A DNA stretch of 64,000 nt from Elysia chlorotica. Lineage: Eukaryota > Mollusca > Gastropoda > Plakobranchidae. The notes under the pieces are model-generated. The model worked only from the letters and a program-made list of their open reading frames with translations, made no database searches and had not been told where the DNA came from. Location of the stretch: positions 1 to 64,000 of the forward strand of contig RQTK01001123.1 of NCBI GenBank assembly GCA_003991915.1, in the 5' to 3' direction. Both the position numbers and the translations under genes were made by a program. This document shows positions 52,406-64,000 of this stretch, one piece after another (the stretch's first letter is position 1; the number at the start of each line of letters is the position of its first letter).

Positions 52406-54952
52406 ATTGGTGTTCTTGTTACGTTACAAGAAGTAGGGGTAGAATCGTTAGTAGACAGTTTTTTGAACATCGACTCGCTCCTCTTATTTCTCTCGTGCAC
52501 CTTTTTCCGACAAGCATGAATAATTCAACGTCTTAATCACGCTTTTTGCTGCAGCTCTTATTTTTGTTCCTTTTTGCCTCTGCTATCTTTTCTTGTTGTA
52601 CTACTTCCTCCTTCTTTTTCTTGCATGTTTTTTTTTCCAGTTCCTTCGTCTTCGTCCTCCTTCCCCTTTGTATTTATTTTGAAACAAAACAGTTTTCCTG
52701 CTTTCATATCTTTGATCTATTACCTCTTTATTCCCATTTTGTTCTTTGTTTTGTGTATCTCTTTATTCGCAATCTGTCTTTTTTTCGATAATAGTTTGAG
52801 GTAGGTGTTCCTTATCTCTCTAATTTGCGCCCATTGTTCTGATTTATTTCCTTCTAGACAAATTTTTGTAGACATTTTTCTTTCACCTACAATGTGTTTC
52901 ACATATACACTCATGCGCATTTTGTGAAAAACGATCTCAATAAGTGCGTGATCCAGATTAATATACTACTGTCTGAAATGTTTATTTTAACCCAAAACTC
53001 GCTGGTTTTAAAAAATACTGTTTTTTATTCCGCGTAGCAGTCAAATACTATTTGGATGATATTTTGAAACCGGTTCCTGTGCTGAGCCTCAAATTACTAG
53101 AATAACATGTTATAGAGCTTGGATTTGCTGAGAGAAGTCCCAATATTTTAGGCTTTCGCATTAAAGATTTGAAAGAATCCGTGTCTGATACACGATACAG
53201 AAACATATTACTTTTTTGTTGACGAACAAAAAATATTCTGATTACAATCGCACTCAGCTTTTTGAATTACCAAAACACACACAACAGGTTAGCTCAACCA
53301 GTTTTCCCCCAAACTACCTTTTTAATTCAATTTACAATAAAAAGGGTTACAAAACCACAATAGGGTTATAATTTTTCATATTTAGATGAATCCATAAACA
53401 TCCTTTCGTTTTCTTTAAATGGATGTCTTGTTGGGTTTCATTCGTGATGAGTCTTCGTTTTAAACTTCTTTTCGTTGTGTGGCGTTTTTACATGTAATAT
53501 GAACAATCAGGGAGAGATTGGATTGAATTATAGAGTTTGGTAATGAATAAAACACCAGTTTATATTAATGGGAGAATATCCAGTGTATGGACGAACTTGA
53601 CGACCGGATTCATCAATGTCTCATATAACCGTCTGTTCCTTCAATAGCAACGTCAGGGAATTATTTCACTACCAATTTTGTGAATCCCATTAGCAAAAGT
53701 TTTTGTTTCACCTCGACTAAATTCGTCAGATAAATATAAATATGTATATATTTATCTGACGAATCATTATATATATAGTTGAAGGCCCGCAAAATCGCAG
53801 GATTAAAAGTTTAAATCAATATTAATAATATGACAAACAGAGCAACTTACTCTAAAAGAGTACAACCCTACCGGTAACATACAGTATACTCCAGAAGGTA
53901 ACATGTCCTCATTTACACCAAGTGATGCGGATGCGAAAACTGAATTGTAACTTTTAATGTTATTTCGAAAATGTCTAGATTCTGCAGTATCCCCCACAAA
54001 CAGCTGGTGTACAGGTTCCGGCAAAGTTTGCGAGGGTGGTAAATTTACTTATGGTTGATCAATCGATGTTTGTGATTGTCTGGTTCAGGTGATTTGATTT
54101 GATTTGGATTAAGTGCTGCTGCTAAGTATCTAGATCGTCTTCAACGACATCTCTTTTTATCACCTGCCATCTTAAAAGTTCTAGATTTAGTTCTTCCACA
54201 ATTCAATTTCGCTCATGATACAGTTGAGTCACGCTTCGTGGTCAAATAATTCAGGTCTAGATTCTAGATTATTTGTTTTTAAGTGACATGAATAAGTCTG
54301 CGGTGATAAACGTTTAAAAAACCGCTCTCAAGTGCAAAAGTAACTTTAAATAGACTTCTATGAAAGACCCGAATGGGTATGAGAATAATACTGTACAAGA
54401 TATTGCCCATTGATTCATTGCATACTGTTATAGTTGAGGACTGGTGGCTATGTTTGGGTAGGAAGCTTTTCTTGGTATCCCTCATTCGATCTGCTGTAAT
54501 CTGATTAAAATACAGCCTCAAACCTAGAGTCGCGCACTCGGTAACTGGAGTATATTGGAAGACACCAATATACATATGCCACAATTGTCAAAATAATTGA
54601 AATATAATACTTCAACAATATGGCTACATTGTTTCTTACTGTGTTAATATCAAAGGATGTCTTATAAACAAAGGTAAAACCCCATAAATAATCATGTCGC
54701 AGACACACCCGGACCGTCATTTAACTGGTCACCTTTATCGCGTGATTTTTGGTACTCGTCGACCAACGCGTGCTAAAATGAGAAAAAAATTCACGATCAT
54801 AATATTATGGGAACAACAATATTTGATTTAAGAAGTTGGTAAAAAAAAGCGGTGTTTAAGAAACGAGAAAGTTCAGAAATACTTTATACCCAGTTGAAAC
54901 ATTTGTTTTTATTTCTTTTTTAACAAGGTGAAAGAGATGAAGTCGGAGATAA

Positions 54953-54953
<1 letters not shown>
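52406..54953. other. AT-rich gene-free sequence
   Basis: It contains a perfect hairpin (listed separately) and a two-part open frame around 52983-53219 that I could not assign. Other frames here are unrecognised. Confidence 0.45.
53721..53764. repeat. Perfect 18-bp inverted repeat, 8-base loop
   Basis: Arms ATTCGTCAGATAAATATA (53721-53738) and its exact complement (53747-53764) enclose AATATGTA. It would form a stable hairpin. It could be the fused ends of a small inverted-repeat transposon or a chance AT-rich palindrome. The non-AT part (CGTCAG) makes chance less likely. There is no terminator-like T run. Confidence 0.8.
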
Positions 54954-54999
<46 letters not shown>

Positions 55000-55032
55000 T
55001 CCATAGATAGCTTAATTCGGGGATGAAAAATT

Positions 55033-55068
<36 letters not shown>

Positions 55069-55069
55069 G
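54954..55069 (+). repeat. (GA)n and (GATA)n microsatellites
   Basis: GA array at 54954-54995 and GATA array at 55033-55069, with a short unique spacer. Confidence 0.95.
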
Positions 55070-55785
55070 ATACAGAGATGAATTTATAAAGATTGAAAGC
55101 CGTGGTTAGGGCAGAAAAAGCGAAAAAGGGATAAACAGAGAGAGATAGACAGATAGAGAGAAACAAGAGAAATAAAACATATTGCAGATACGCGAACAGA
55201 CAAACAAACAGAAACATATACAGAGAGTGCTGGATGTGGTATAGATAGCCCTTATTTTTACATAGAGATAAAGCTAGATAAACAGAGACAAACAGTTTTT
55301 TCAAACAAACAAAATATTCCTTAATGTGTTATAAAGTGTTGCTTATTTTCTACACCATTATATATCAGTGATCCCATCAGGTGATGAGCCTAAACGCATG
55401 ATAACGTTTGGATAATTTTCTAAGGGCTGTTGGATTTTGTACCAAACCATTCTTTTTTTTTGTTCCTGACAATGTATAACGCATCAGTTATAGTATTCTC
55501 AGTGCGAGAATTATCTACAATTTTGGTATAATTTAAAAGAAGTAATAGAAACTGAAATGCTGTGCGTTTAAGGAAAAAGCAGTATTTTTTCTTCAATTAA
55601 AGTTTACATAAGATGTAATTTAATATTTTATGAGTTGTTGTTTTTTGTTTTTTTTTTACCTTAAACGACCAAAAAAAAAACAACATGGAAAATCCGAAAA
55701 GTAAGAGTGATAAGAGAGTATCTCCTAAAAATATCGAACCGCATTTATCTTTTGTATCCTATAATGCAAATTGTATAAATAAAGA

Positions 55786-55789
<4 letters not shown>
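55070..55789. other. AT-rich gene-free sequence
   Basis: Degenerate GATA-like sequence continues to about 55290, then plain AT-rich DNA. No gene recognised. Confidence 0.5.
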
Positions 55790-55860
<71 letters not shown>

Positions 55861-55862
55861 GG
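55790..55862 (+). repeat. (GA)n microsatellite
   Basis: About 70 bp of almost pure GA that lies 60 bp before the first U1 unit. The 83-codon frame across it is mainly Arg-Glu repeat. Confidence 0.97.
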
Positions 55863-56398
55863 TAGGGCGCGGGGAAGACAATCAGGCAGACAAATCTGCA
55901 GGAGGGAATTTAGGCGAGATGTGGCCATTTAGTTGACGTTTATGTGCGGTCATTTGTAAGTTCAGCTGGCCTCAAATTGGTCATTATTTTGGTTGATAAC
56001 TGGCTGAGAGTTCAGTGCAAAGGGTAAACAACTACCCATTACATTTGAGCACACCTAAAACGTGTGTGTATGCATTACATCACATTTTATTATTGAACAT
56101 GAAATGTTATATAATTTTTAGCAATAATGACTGATGTAATAATTAATCTGGAAGGTGGAAAATATATACAGAAACGTTTTTTTAAGTTTTAATGTAGCGT
56201 GTCCACTGACCCATTGTGGACCGTTTCAAGCTTGAAAAAATAAAGCACATCTTAAAATGAGTAAAAAGATGGTTGGTAAATTAGCCTATTACGGTTTCAG
56301 GCAGCTGCTCCTGAAAGAAAAAGCTGACCAAAAAGTATGTGTCCAATACAATTAACGTAACACAGGTAGTGAAGTGACGCCGACCTACCAGCCCCCGT

Positions 56399-56399
56399 C

Positions 56400-56453
<54 letters not shown>
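56399..56453 (+). repeat. (TTA)n microsatellite in spacer a
   Basis: About 18 TTA units right at the end of U1a. The corresponding position after U1b has a tRNA-like sequence instead. Confidence 0.97.
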
Positions 56454-56454
<1 letters not shown>

Positions 56455-57120
56455 CATATTATTGTTATTATTATAAATTCATATAATAGTTATTAATATG
56501 ATTAGTATCGCAGTTGTTTTTCCTCTAAAAATTGTAATACAGAACGATTTTTACATTAATTTTGTCGTCTCCGTGTTGCTTTTTGTGGTCTTGTTTTGCT
56601 AATTGTTACTAATTAAAACTATATTTTTTTCATTAATTTAATTCTATGATAAGAAGTATGCTTCAAAGGTTAAGAATATGAATTGAAGTTTTGCAACAAC
56701 ACCAAAACACGTCTGGTACGTACAACTTGACAGCAATCACAGCTTGTTTGAAATGACCCTAATGTGTTTCAGGAAATAATCGTTTGTCCTGCTTTAAATG
56801 CATGAAGCCTGTCCAACGTAGACGTATTCTAAAGAGGAATTGCTTGTCCAGAAATCGTTTTCTCGTGTTCGCTTTTCCCCCATGACTCTTAATCGAGCAC
56901 GTCCATGCCTCGGACTTCTCTTTTAGTCCCAGCTTCATGTTTTCTGGATTCTCAAGGGGAAATTTTCACAGGGCGCTTGAGTATTTGATTGAAGCGTCAA
57001 CGCGTTTGTAGCGAAAGATGTCAGAAGCAGAGCATCTTGCTCGATCGGTTTCTAGACCTGTACAGATCTAGCTACTTTTTTTTCTTCGAAGCATCCGGTT
57101 GACTTCTTTGAATAATGCAT

Positions 57121-57244
57121 TCTATACATTTAGATACGGCTCAACAATGTTAATGTATACGTCTAATTTATTGTTAATGTAATCTATTCATTTAGATAGG
57201 GCTTAACAATGTTAATGTATACGTATAATTTATTGCTAAGATTA
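57121..57244 (+). repeat. 62-bp tandem repeat inside U2a
   Basis: Units 57121-57182 and 57183-57244 share CATTTAGATA, CAACAATG or TAACAATG, and TTAATGTATACGT. The same pair occurs in U2b at 58396-58519, so this older repeat was carried along in the larger duplication. Confidence 0.9.
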
Positions 57245-57272
57245 ATCATGTACGTCCCTCGCAAAATAAATA

Positions 57273-57509
57273 ATGGCGGGAGATATGGGCTTACTAGAAC
57301 TGAGGGATAGATGTATGCACATCGCTAGACACTACTTAAAAATACTAAGCAGCAGATCCCTGGCTAGGGCTGACGAGCCAAATAACTGCTCGCTGCATGC
57401 TTCTGGCCATTTAGTTGACGTTTATGTGCGGTCATTTGTAAGTTCAGCTGGCCTCAAATTGGTCATTATTTTGGTTGATAACTGGCTGAGAGTTCAGTGC
57501 AAAGGGTAA
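57273..57509 (+). other. 78-codon frame spanning the U2a/U1b junction
   Basis: Residues 1-44 come from U2a and are shared, with several substitutions, with the frame at 58548. Residues 45-78 come from U1b. It starts MAGDMGLLELRDR. I recognise no domain, and the frame exists only because two repeat units meet here, so it is probably not a gene. Confidence 0.2.
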
Positions 57510-58681
57510 ACAACTACCCATTACATTTGAGCACACCTAAAACGTGTGTGTATGCATTACATCACATTTTATTATTGAACATGAAATGTTATATAATTTT
57601 TAGCAATAATGACTGATGTAATAATTAATCTGGAAGGTGGAAAATATATACAGAAACGTTTTTTTAAGTTTTAATGTAGCGTGTCCACTGACCCATTGTG
57701 GACCGTTTCAAGCTTGAAAAAATAAAGCACATCTTAAAATGAGTAAAAAGATGGTTGGTAAATTAGCCTATTACGGTTTCAGGCAGCTGCTCCTGAAAGA
57801 AAAAGCTGACCAAAAAGTATGTGTCCAATACAATTAACGTAACACAAGTAGTGAAGTGACGCCGACCTACCAGCCCCCGTCAGCTCTTTTCTTTTTAGAA
57901 CGGAGGCCTTTTCGGTACAGCTCAGTACTAAGGAGCAAAAGGTCCAAAGTTTGAATCCTAGCTGAACCCGTAGTCTATATAGAGAATACCTTGGTAAGTT
58001 TTTATATTAGGTACAACTTGACAGCAATCACAGCTTGTTTGAAATGACCCTAATGTGTTTCAGGAAATAATCGTTTGTCCTGCTTTAAATGCATGAAGCC
58101 TGTCCAACGTAGACGTATTCTAAAGAGGAATTGCTTGTCCAGAAATCGTTTTCCCCCATGACTCTTAATCGAGCACGTCCATGCCTCGGACTTCTCTTTT
58201 AGTCCCAGCTTCATGTTTTCTGGATTCTCAAGTGGAAATTTTCATAGGGCGCTTGAGTATTTGATTGAAGCGTCAACGCGTTTGTAGCGAAAGATGTCAG
58301 AAGCAGAGCATCTTGCTCGATCGGTTTCTAGACCTGTACAGATCTAGCTACTTTTTTTCTTCGAAGCATCTGGTTGACTTCTTTGAATAATGCATTCTAT
58401 ACATTTAGATACGGCTCAACAATGTTAATGTATACGTCTAATTTATTGTTAATGTAATCTATTCATTTAGATAGGGCTTAACAATGTTAATGTATACGTA
58501 TAATTTATTGCTAAGATTAATCATGTACGTCCCTCGCAAAATAAATAATGGCGGGAGATATGGGCTTACTAGAACTGAGGGATAGATGTCGTATGCACAT
58601 CGCTAGACACTACTTAAAAATACTAAACAGCAGATCCCTTGCTAAGGCTGACGAGCCAAATAACTGCACGCTACATGCTTC
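57404..58681 (+). repeat. Tandem duplication, second copy (U1b, spacer b, U2b)
   Basis: U1b is 57404-57880. Spacer b (57881-58010) is unrelated to spacer a. U2b (58011-58681) matches U2a with scattered substitutions and a 15-base deletion near 58153, flanked by TTTTC microhomology. A 2-3 base insertion lies near 58590. Similarity to U2a stops exactly at CATGCTTC (58681), where Harbinger-type sequence continues. Confidence 0.93.
57895..57970 (+). repeat. tRNA-like sequence in spacer b
   Basis: GTACAGCTCAGTACTAAGGA resembles an A box, and AAAGTTTGAATCCTAGC is a good B-box match at tRNA-like spacing. It is probably a SINE head. It is present only in the second copy, so it was either inserted after duplication or lost from the first. 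Confidence 0.4.
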
Positions 58682-58970
58682 ACACTTAATGCTACAGGTT
58701 TTAAACGTGTATAGAAAGGTTGAAACTCTTTGTCTCTCTTATGCGGGACCATACAACTCATTACACGCTACACGTTACACCCGTGTAAAAGACAGGAACA
58801 TAGGCTACTCACTATTTTGCTTCACGTCTAGCTCTAGACTCGGCGAACATGGACTACGTAACTACCAGGAAAAATTGATTGGAATGGTAAGGGAAAGGCC
58901 CCTTTTCTGCCATCCTCGTGTGCCCAACTACAAACTTGGATGAGTTAAAAGAGCTTTTGAATGCACCCAA
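58548..58970 (+). pseudogene. MADF-domain fragment of a PIF/Harbinger element, fused to a U2-derived leader
   Basis: The 131-codon frame begins with about 45 residues from U2b. Residues 108-130 read EKLIGMVRERPLFCHPRVPN, then YK. This is the first helix and loop of a MADF domain (usual pattern KLIxxVRxRPxLxDPxxPxYK). MADF or Myb-like proteins are the second gene of PIF/Harbinger transposons and help the transposase bind its ends. The frame stops at 58941-58943; a one-base shift gives DELKELLNAPKG to about 58970, so a frameshift has broken it. A better start may be the ATG at 58850, which is one base out of frame. The rest of the domain is missing before the GATA array. Confidence 0.65.
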
Positions 58971-59025
58971 AGGTAAACTTAGTTCATTCATATATAGCTA
59001 GCTAGATAGAGAAATCAGTCGATAG

Positions 59026-59073
59026 GTGGAGAGAGAGATCGATCGATCGATTAGATAGATAAATAGATAGATG

Positions 59074-59141
<68 letters not shown>

Positions 59142-59180
59142 CATAGATAGATAGACAGATAATTATATAGATAGATAGAA
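59026..59180 (-). repeat. (GATA)n microsatellite inside the Harbinger remnant
   Basis: GATC/GATA units then a pure GATA array between the MADF and transposase fragments. Confidence 0.97.
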
Positions 59181-59793
59181 AGATAGATTGATAAAGAGTG
59201 AGAAGAGACAAGGGGTCGTTTTCATGTGAAGACCTAGGCCTAAAAGGATATGCACATCGTATAAATCCTTTACTCTAATTACATCACCCCACAGATGATC
59301 AATGTCAGCACCATGACCATCCCAATCCTACTACCGTCCTACTAGTAGTACTAATCTAAATCCTTTCCAAAACCTGCCACAAAGTCAGGTGTCTGGGAAA
59401 GACCAGCAGCCCCCCTTGCGTTCCTGACAGAGCTCCTTTCAATCAAAAGAATGTTCTCAGAGTTCTATGGGATCCCACAGTTCAGGAAACTGTTCACAGT
59501 TTGGCAAGATCGTCCCTGGACCCAGGAATTATTATATTCAGTGAAATCCACTCTGAACGTACAGCCTAATTCATGTTATTTTTCATTAAAATTCGTTCAT
59601 AAAGTATTTGAATATCGCAATTTGAATTTTATGTTTTCTTTGGTATTTTCCTCCGTGTATGCATGCATGCATGCACGTGTCCATTATGTGTGTTTGTATC
59701 AATGCGTGTAAAATGCGTGTGTCTCTTATGTTACACTATACAAATTTCACACTTTAGTACCTTTGAAATGTTATTATAGTGGAAAACTGAGAG
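59181..59793. other. Sequence between the two Harbinger gene fragments, unassigned
   Basis: No MADF or transposase similarity recognised. The 86-codon plus frame at 59451-59711 is unassigned. It contains a CATG-repeat patch at 59660-59676. Confidence 0.4.
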
Positions 59794-60048
59794 TTATGAC
59801 GAGCTTGAGATTGATTTTTTGCAGTTTGAATGACCTGACTTTAGACGCTCCAGCACAAGTGACTTCAACGCATTGTAAGCCCTGTGCGACATCCTCGTAT
59901 AATTAAAAAACAGCTTTTCATCAGGATTCTCAAGAAGATGAAGGAATGTACGCTGGAACTCTCCTTGTGATTCTTTGAGAGTGGAATGTTTTCGGCACCA
60001 TGTTATGCTTTGTCTCTTTCGTTTTCGTCTCCTTCGTAACAAAAGCAA
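59794..60048 (-). pseudogene. HARBI1-like PIF/Harbinger transposase, N-terminal fragment
   Basis: The 84-codon frame starts LLLRRRRKRKR, continues with a GEFQRTFLHLLENPDEKLFF region and NYTRMSHRAYNALKSLV (residues 49-65), and ends at SNCKKSIS. This is the N-terminal helical region of HARBI1-type transposases, usually a basic run of Arg and Lys, then EF..L...L..D...F...FRMS...F..LL..V, then a T/SNxRxSI segment. The DDE nuclease domain that should follow is absent: a stop comes right after the SI motif and the next sequence does not match. It is therefore inactive. The frame at 59930-60136 on the same strand may hold the degraded upstream end. Confidence 0.78.
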
Positions 60049-60210
60049 AATCAGAACATGTTATGCTTCGTCGAAAGAATTCATCTTCGGAGAAAGTAAA
60101 ACAGAATCCCTCTGTCTCTGGCAAAATATGAAGCACGTAGCATGAAATTGTGAAGTCATATAGCCCAGGTTATGGAACGTGAAGCATGTAGCGTGTAGTT
60201 CTATGACCCG

Positions 60211-62642
<2,432 letters not shown>

Positions 62643-62904
62643 GAAAATAATAAATATACTGACTGCCTTAGTCAGTTAATGATTAAAACTTTTATTAGCC
62701 ATGGGCAGATTGTACGAATACTCTTACTGTTTTGTCTCAACGTGTCTAAATGATAAAAGAGCATTTTATACTTACTCTTTTGTATCCTTTCGTATTATTC
62801 AAAACAGGAATAATTGTTCTCTGTAGACCTATGTAGTGAATGGATAAAATGGGGAAAGAAGCAGATACCATTATATTAAACTTTTTTTCTGAAATCTTCT
62901 ACTG
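62643..62904. other. AT-rich gene-free sequence
   Basis: Nothing recognisable. Confidence 0.5.
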
Positions 62905-63085
62905 CAAATTCGTTTTAGAGCCCTGTGCAGCGTACCCATATCAGCTAACGGTGTTGCCCCGTGATTTTAACAACTTATTAGTTATAACGAGATATTTCTA
63001 ACGCCAAACCAAGTGTTGGTTGTGTTTCACGCTGTGTAAAAGGTAAGTTTTTGGTTTGTAATTTCCGTCCCTCTCCATCTCTCTC

Positions 63086-63145
<60 letters not shown>

Positions 63146-63183
63146 TCTCTCTCTCTCAAATTCGTTTTAGAGCCCTGTGCAGC
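62905..63183 (+). repeat. 27-bp direct repeats enclosing a 225-bp segment that ends in (CT)n
   Basis: The exact 27-bp string beginning CAAATTCGTTTTAGAGCC and ending TGTGCAGC occurs at 62905-62931 and 63157-63183. Between them are about 140 bp of unique DNA and a CT array (about 63068-63156) that runs right up to the second repeat. It may be an insertion with a long target-site duplication and a simple-sequence tail, or a local tandem duplication with loss. No promoter or coding motif was found in the segment. Confidence 0.85.
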
Positions 63184-64000
63184 AAATTTGTTTTCTTTTA
63201 AATCACACTATTTCCATTCATGTGTTAATGAGTTGGACAGCATTGTTTGCTGAAACTTTTATGTTTTTGTGTATGGCTGTTTTCTACATAGGAAACTGTT
63301 TTTTTACTAAGCGAGTCGACATTTTTTGCAGTACTCTCTATATTTTTTAAATTAAAAATAAAAAGTCAGCGATCTTGTTCATCTTCAAAAACAACTTCAT
63401 AAGTAAATAAATATAAATATTTGTTCAATGGGGTCCATGTGCACGTTTAACATTTTAGCATCATACCTATTAAAACTATCTTACGAAATAACTAGCTTGT
63501 GGATCTAATTTCAATTAGATTTCATATACTTTAGGTGAGTAGAGAATGACATTAAAATTAAAAAAAACATTCGTCGACAAAGCTGAGATTTAAAATGTCC
63601 CTGGGAACAAGTCGATAGCGTCCACGTTCAGCCTAAAGAATCCAAAGCAAGGCAGCCCGGGCTGCTTCAAGGGGATTCCCCCAACATCTGAAATACGTAC
63701 CATGCCAAAAAAAATAAGACTGTGATTTAAAATATCTATTGAGAAAAAAACCCACTCCCGACTCATAACTACTTTAGTGTATATTAATTATCACATTGTT
63801 TTAAGGCTGACTGTCACAAGTGTCATGACGTCCACACCTATCTTATTTTGAAGACGAAAAGCTTTGGTAATTTTGTTATTTAATATACGCAGGCCAGAGC
63901 AGGCAAATCAAGTGGCAAAATTATATTACATTGTATTGTCACGTAGTCGGAAGTGTAGGCGTCCTTCTTTGCGTCATAGGTGTATGAACTCAGAGAGTAA
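63184..64000. other. AT-rich gene-free sequence to the window end
   Basis: The only notable structure is a perfect 14-bp GC palindrome, GCAGCCCGGGCTGC, at 63652-63665. No gene recognised. Confidence 0.5.

Larger units (their letters stand above)
55922..57403 (+). repeat. Tandem duplication, first copy (U1a, spacer a, U2a)
   Basis: U1a (55922-56398) is near-identical to 57404-57880 at a constant offset of 1482 bp with no indel; I saw one mismatch. Spacer a (56399-56719) starts with a (TTA)n array. U2a (56720-57403) matches 58011-58681. The junction 57403/57404 places U1b directly after U2a, which makes the arrangement head-to-tail. The near-identity of U1 implies a recent event. Function is unknown; only short frames occur inside. 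Confidence 0.93.
58662..60210. mobile_element. PIF/Harbinger DNA transposon remnant
   Basis: The remnant joins a MADF fragment (+) and a HARBI1-like transposase N-terminus (-), converging across a GATA array and some unique sequence. A 22-bp inverted repeat (58662-58683 and 60179-60200, one mismatch) contains CACGCTACATGCTTCAC. A related pair, starting CGGGACCATA at 58744 and CGGGTCATAG ending at 60210 on the minus strand, also carries ACACGCTACA. A further inverted copy of the motif lies at 60131-60145. These could be terminal and subterminal repeats. The exact ends and the 3-bp target duplication are not certain. At 1.5 kb it lacks most of both genes. Confidence 0.7.

Noticed and set aside
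52082-52519. Poly-Asn, poly-Gln, poly-Cys and poly-Leu frames
   Set aside because: All are readings of the TTG arrays.

Overview
This is about 64 kb of AT-rich eukaryotic (metazoan) DNA in which I find no convincing host protein-coding gene. The open reading frames are short. Most are simple-sequence translations, chance frames in AT-rich DNA, or remnants of transposable elements. The recognisable coding remnants are a LINE reverse transcriptase, a BEL/Pao integrase, a PIF/Harbinger transposase and its MADF partner. Together with two tRNA-derived SINEs and many long GA, GATA, GAT and TTG microsatellites, they fit an invertebrate animal genome. A mollusc, perhaps a gastropod, is my best guess. 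That is inference from repeat style, not proof.

Region 1-33 kb: the window opens inside what looks like the 3' half of a type I hammerhead ribozyme (1-50). The rest is AT-rich intergenic or intronic sequence with microsatellites, a diverged tandem duplication (1933-2322), a 37-bp tandem duplication (5734-5807), two short splice-donor-terminated open frames of uncertain meaning (4381-4593 + and 7701-7811 -), a degenerate tRNA-like sequence (15301-15380) and a possible LINE endonuclease remnant (28543-28800).

Region 33-38 kb: a decayed LINE-derived composite element (33649-35810) carries an RT N-terminal motif, about 1 kb that shows no RT coding, then the RT C-terminal region ending in a Cys/His finger-like motif. 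A second, internally deleted and 3'-shortened copy (36711-37739) sits just downstream between 34-bp direct repeats. A full-length tRNA-derived SINE with a 15-bp target-site duplication lies between them on the minus strand.

Region 38-55 kb: AT-rich sequence with a promoter-like GC-richer block (38860-39560), a GATA array of about 300 bp, two more tRNA-like heads, and a BEL/Pao integrase fragment (48131-48738). That fragment is split by a second copy of the same SINE family, with an 11-bp target-site duplication.

Region 55.9-60.2 kb: a tandem duplication of a 1.3-1.5 kb unit (U1-spacer-U2 twice, about 99% identical in U1, with different spacers) abuts a PIF/Harbinger remnant. In that remnant the start of a MADF domain (+ strand) and a HARBI1-like transposase N-terminus (- strand) converge between inverted copies of a CACGCTACATGCTTCAC-like motif.

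Region 60-64 kb: more AT-rich sequence with very long CT arrays. One lies inside a 225-bp segment bounded by 27-bp exact direct repeats.

No operons, CRISPR arrays, rRNA genes or intact tRNA genes are visible. The elements do not form a pathway. The history that can be read here is one of insertion, nesting and duplication.
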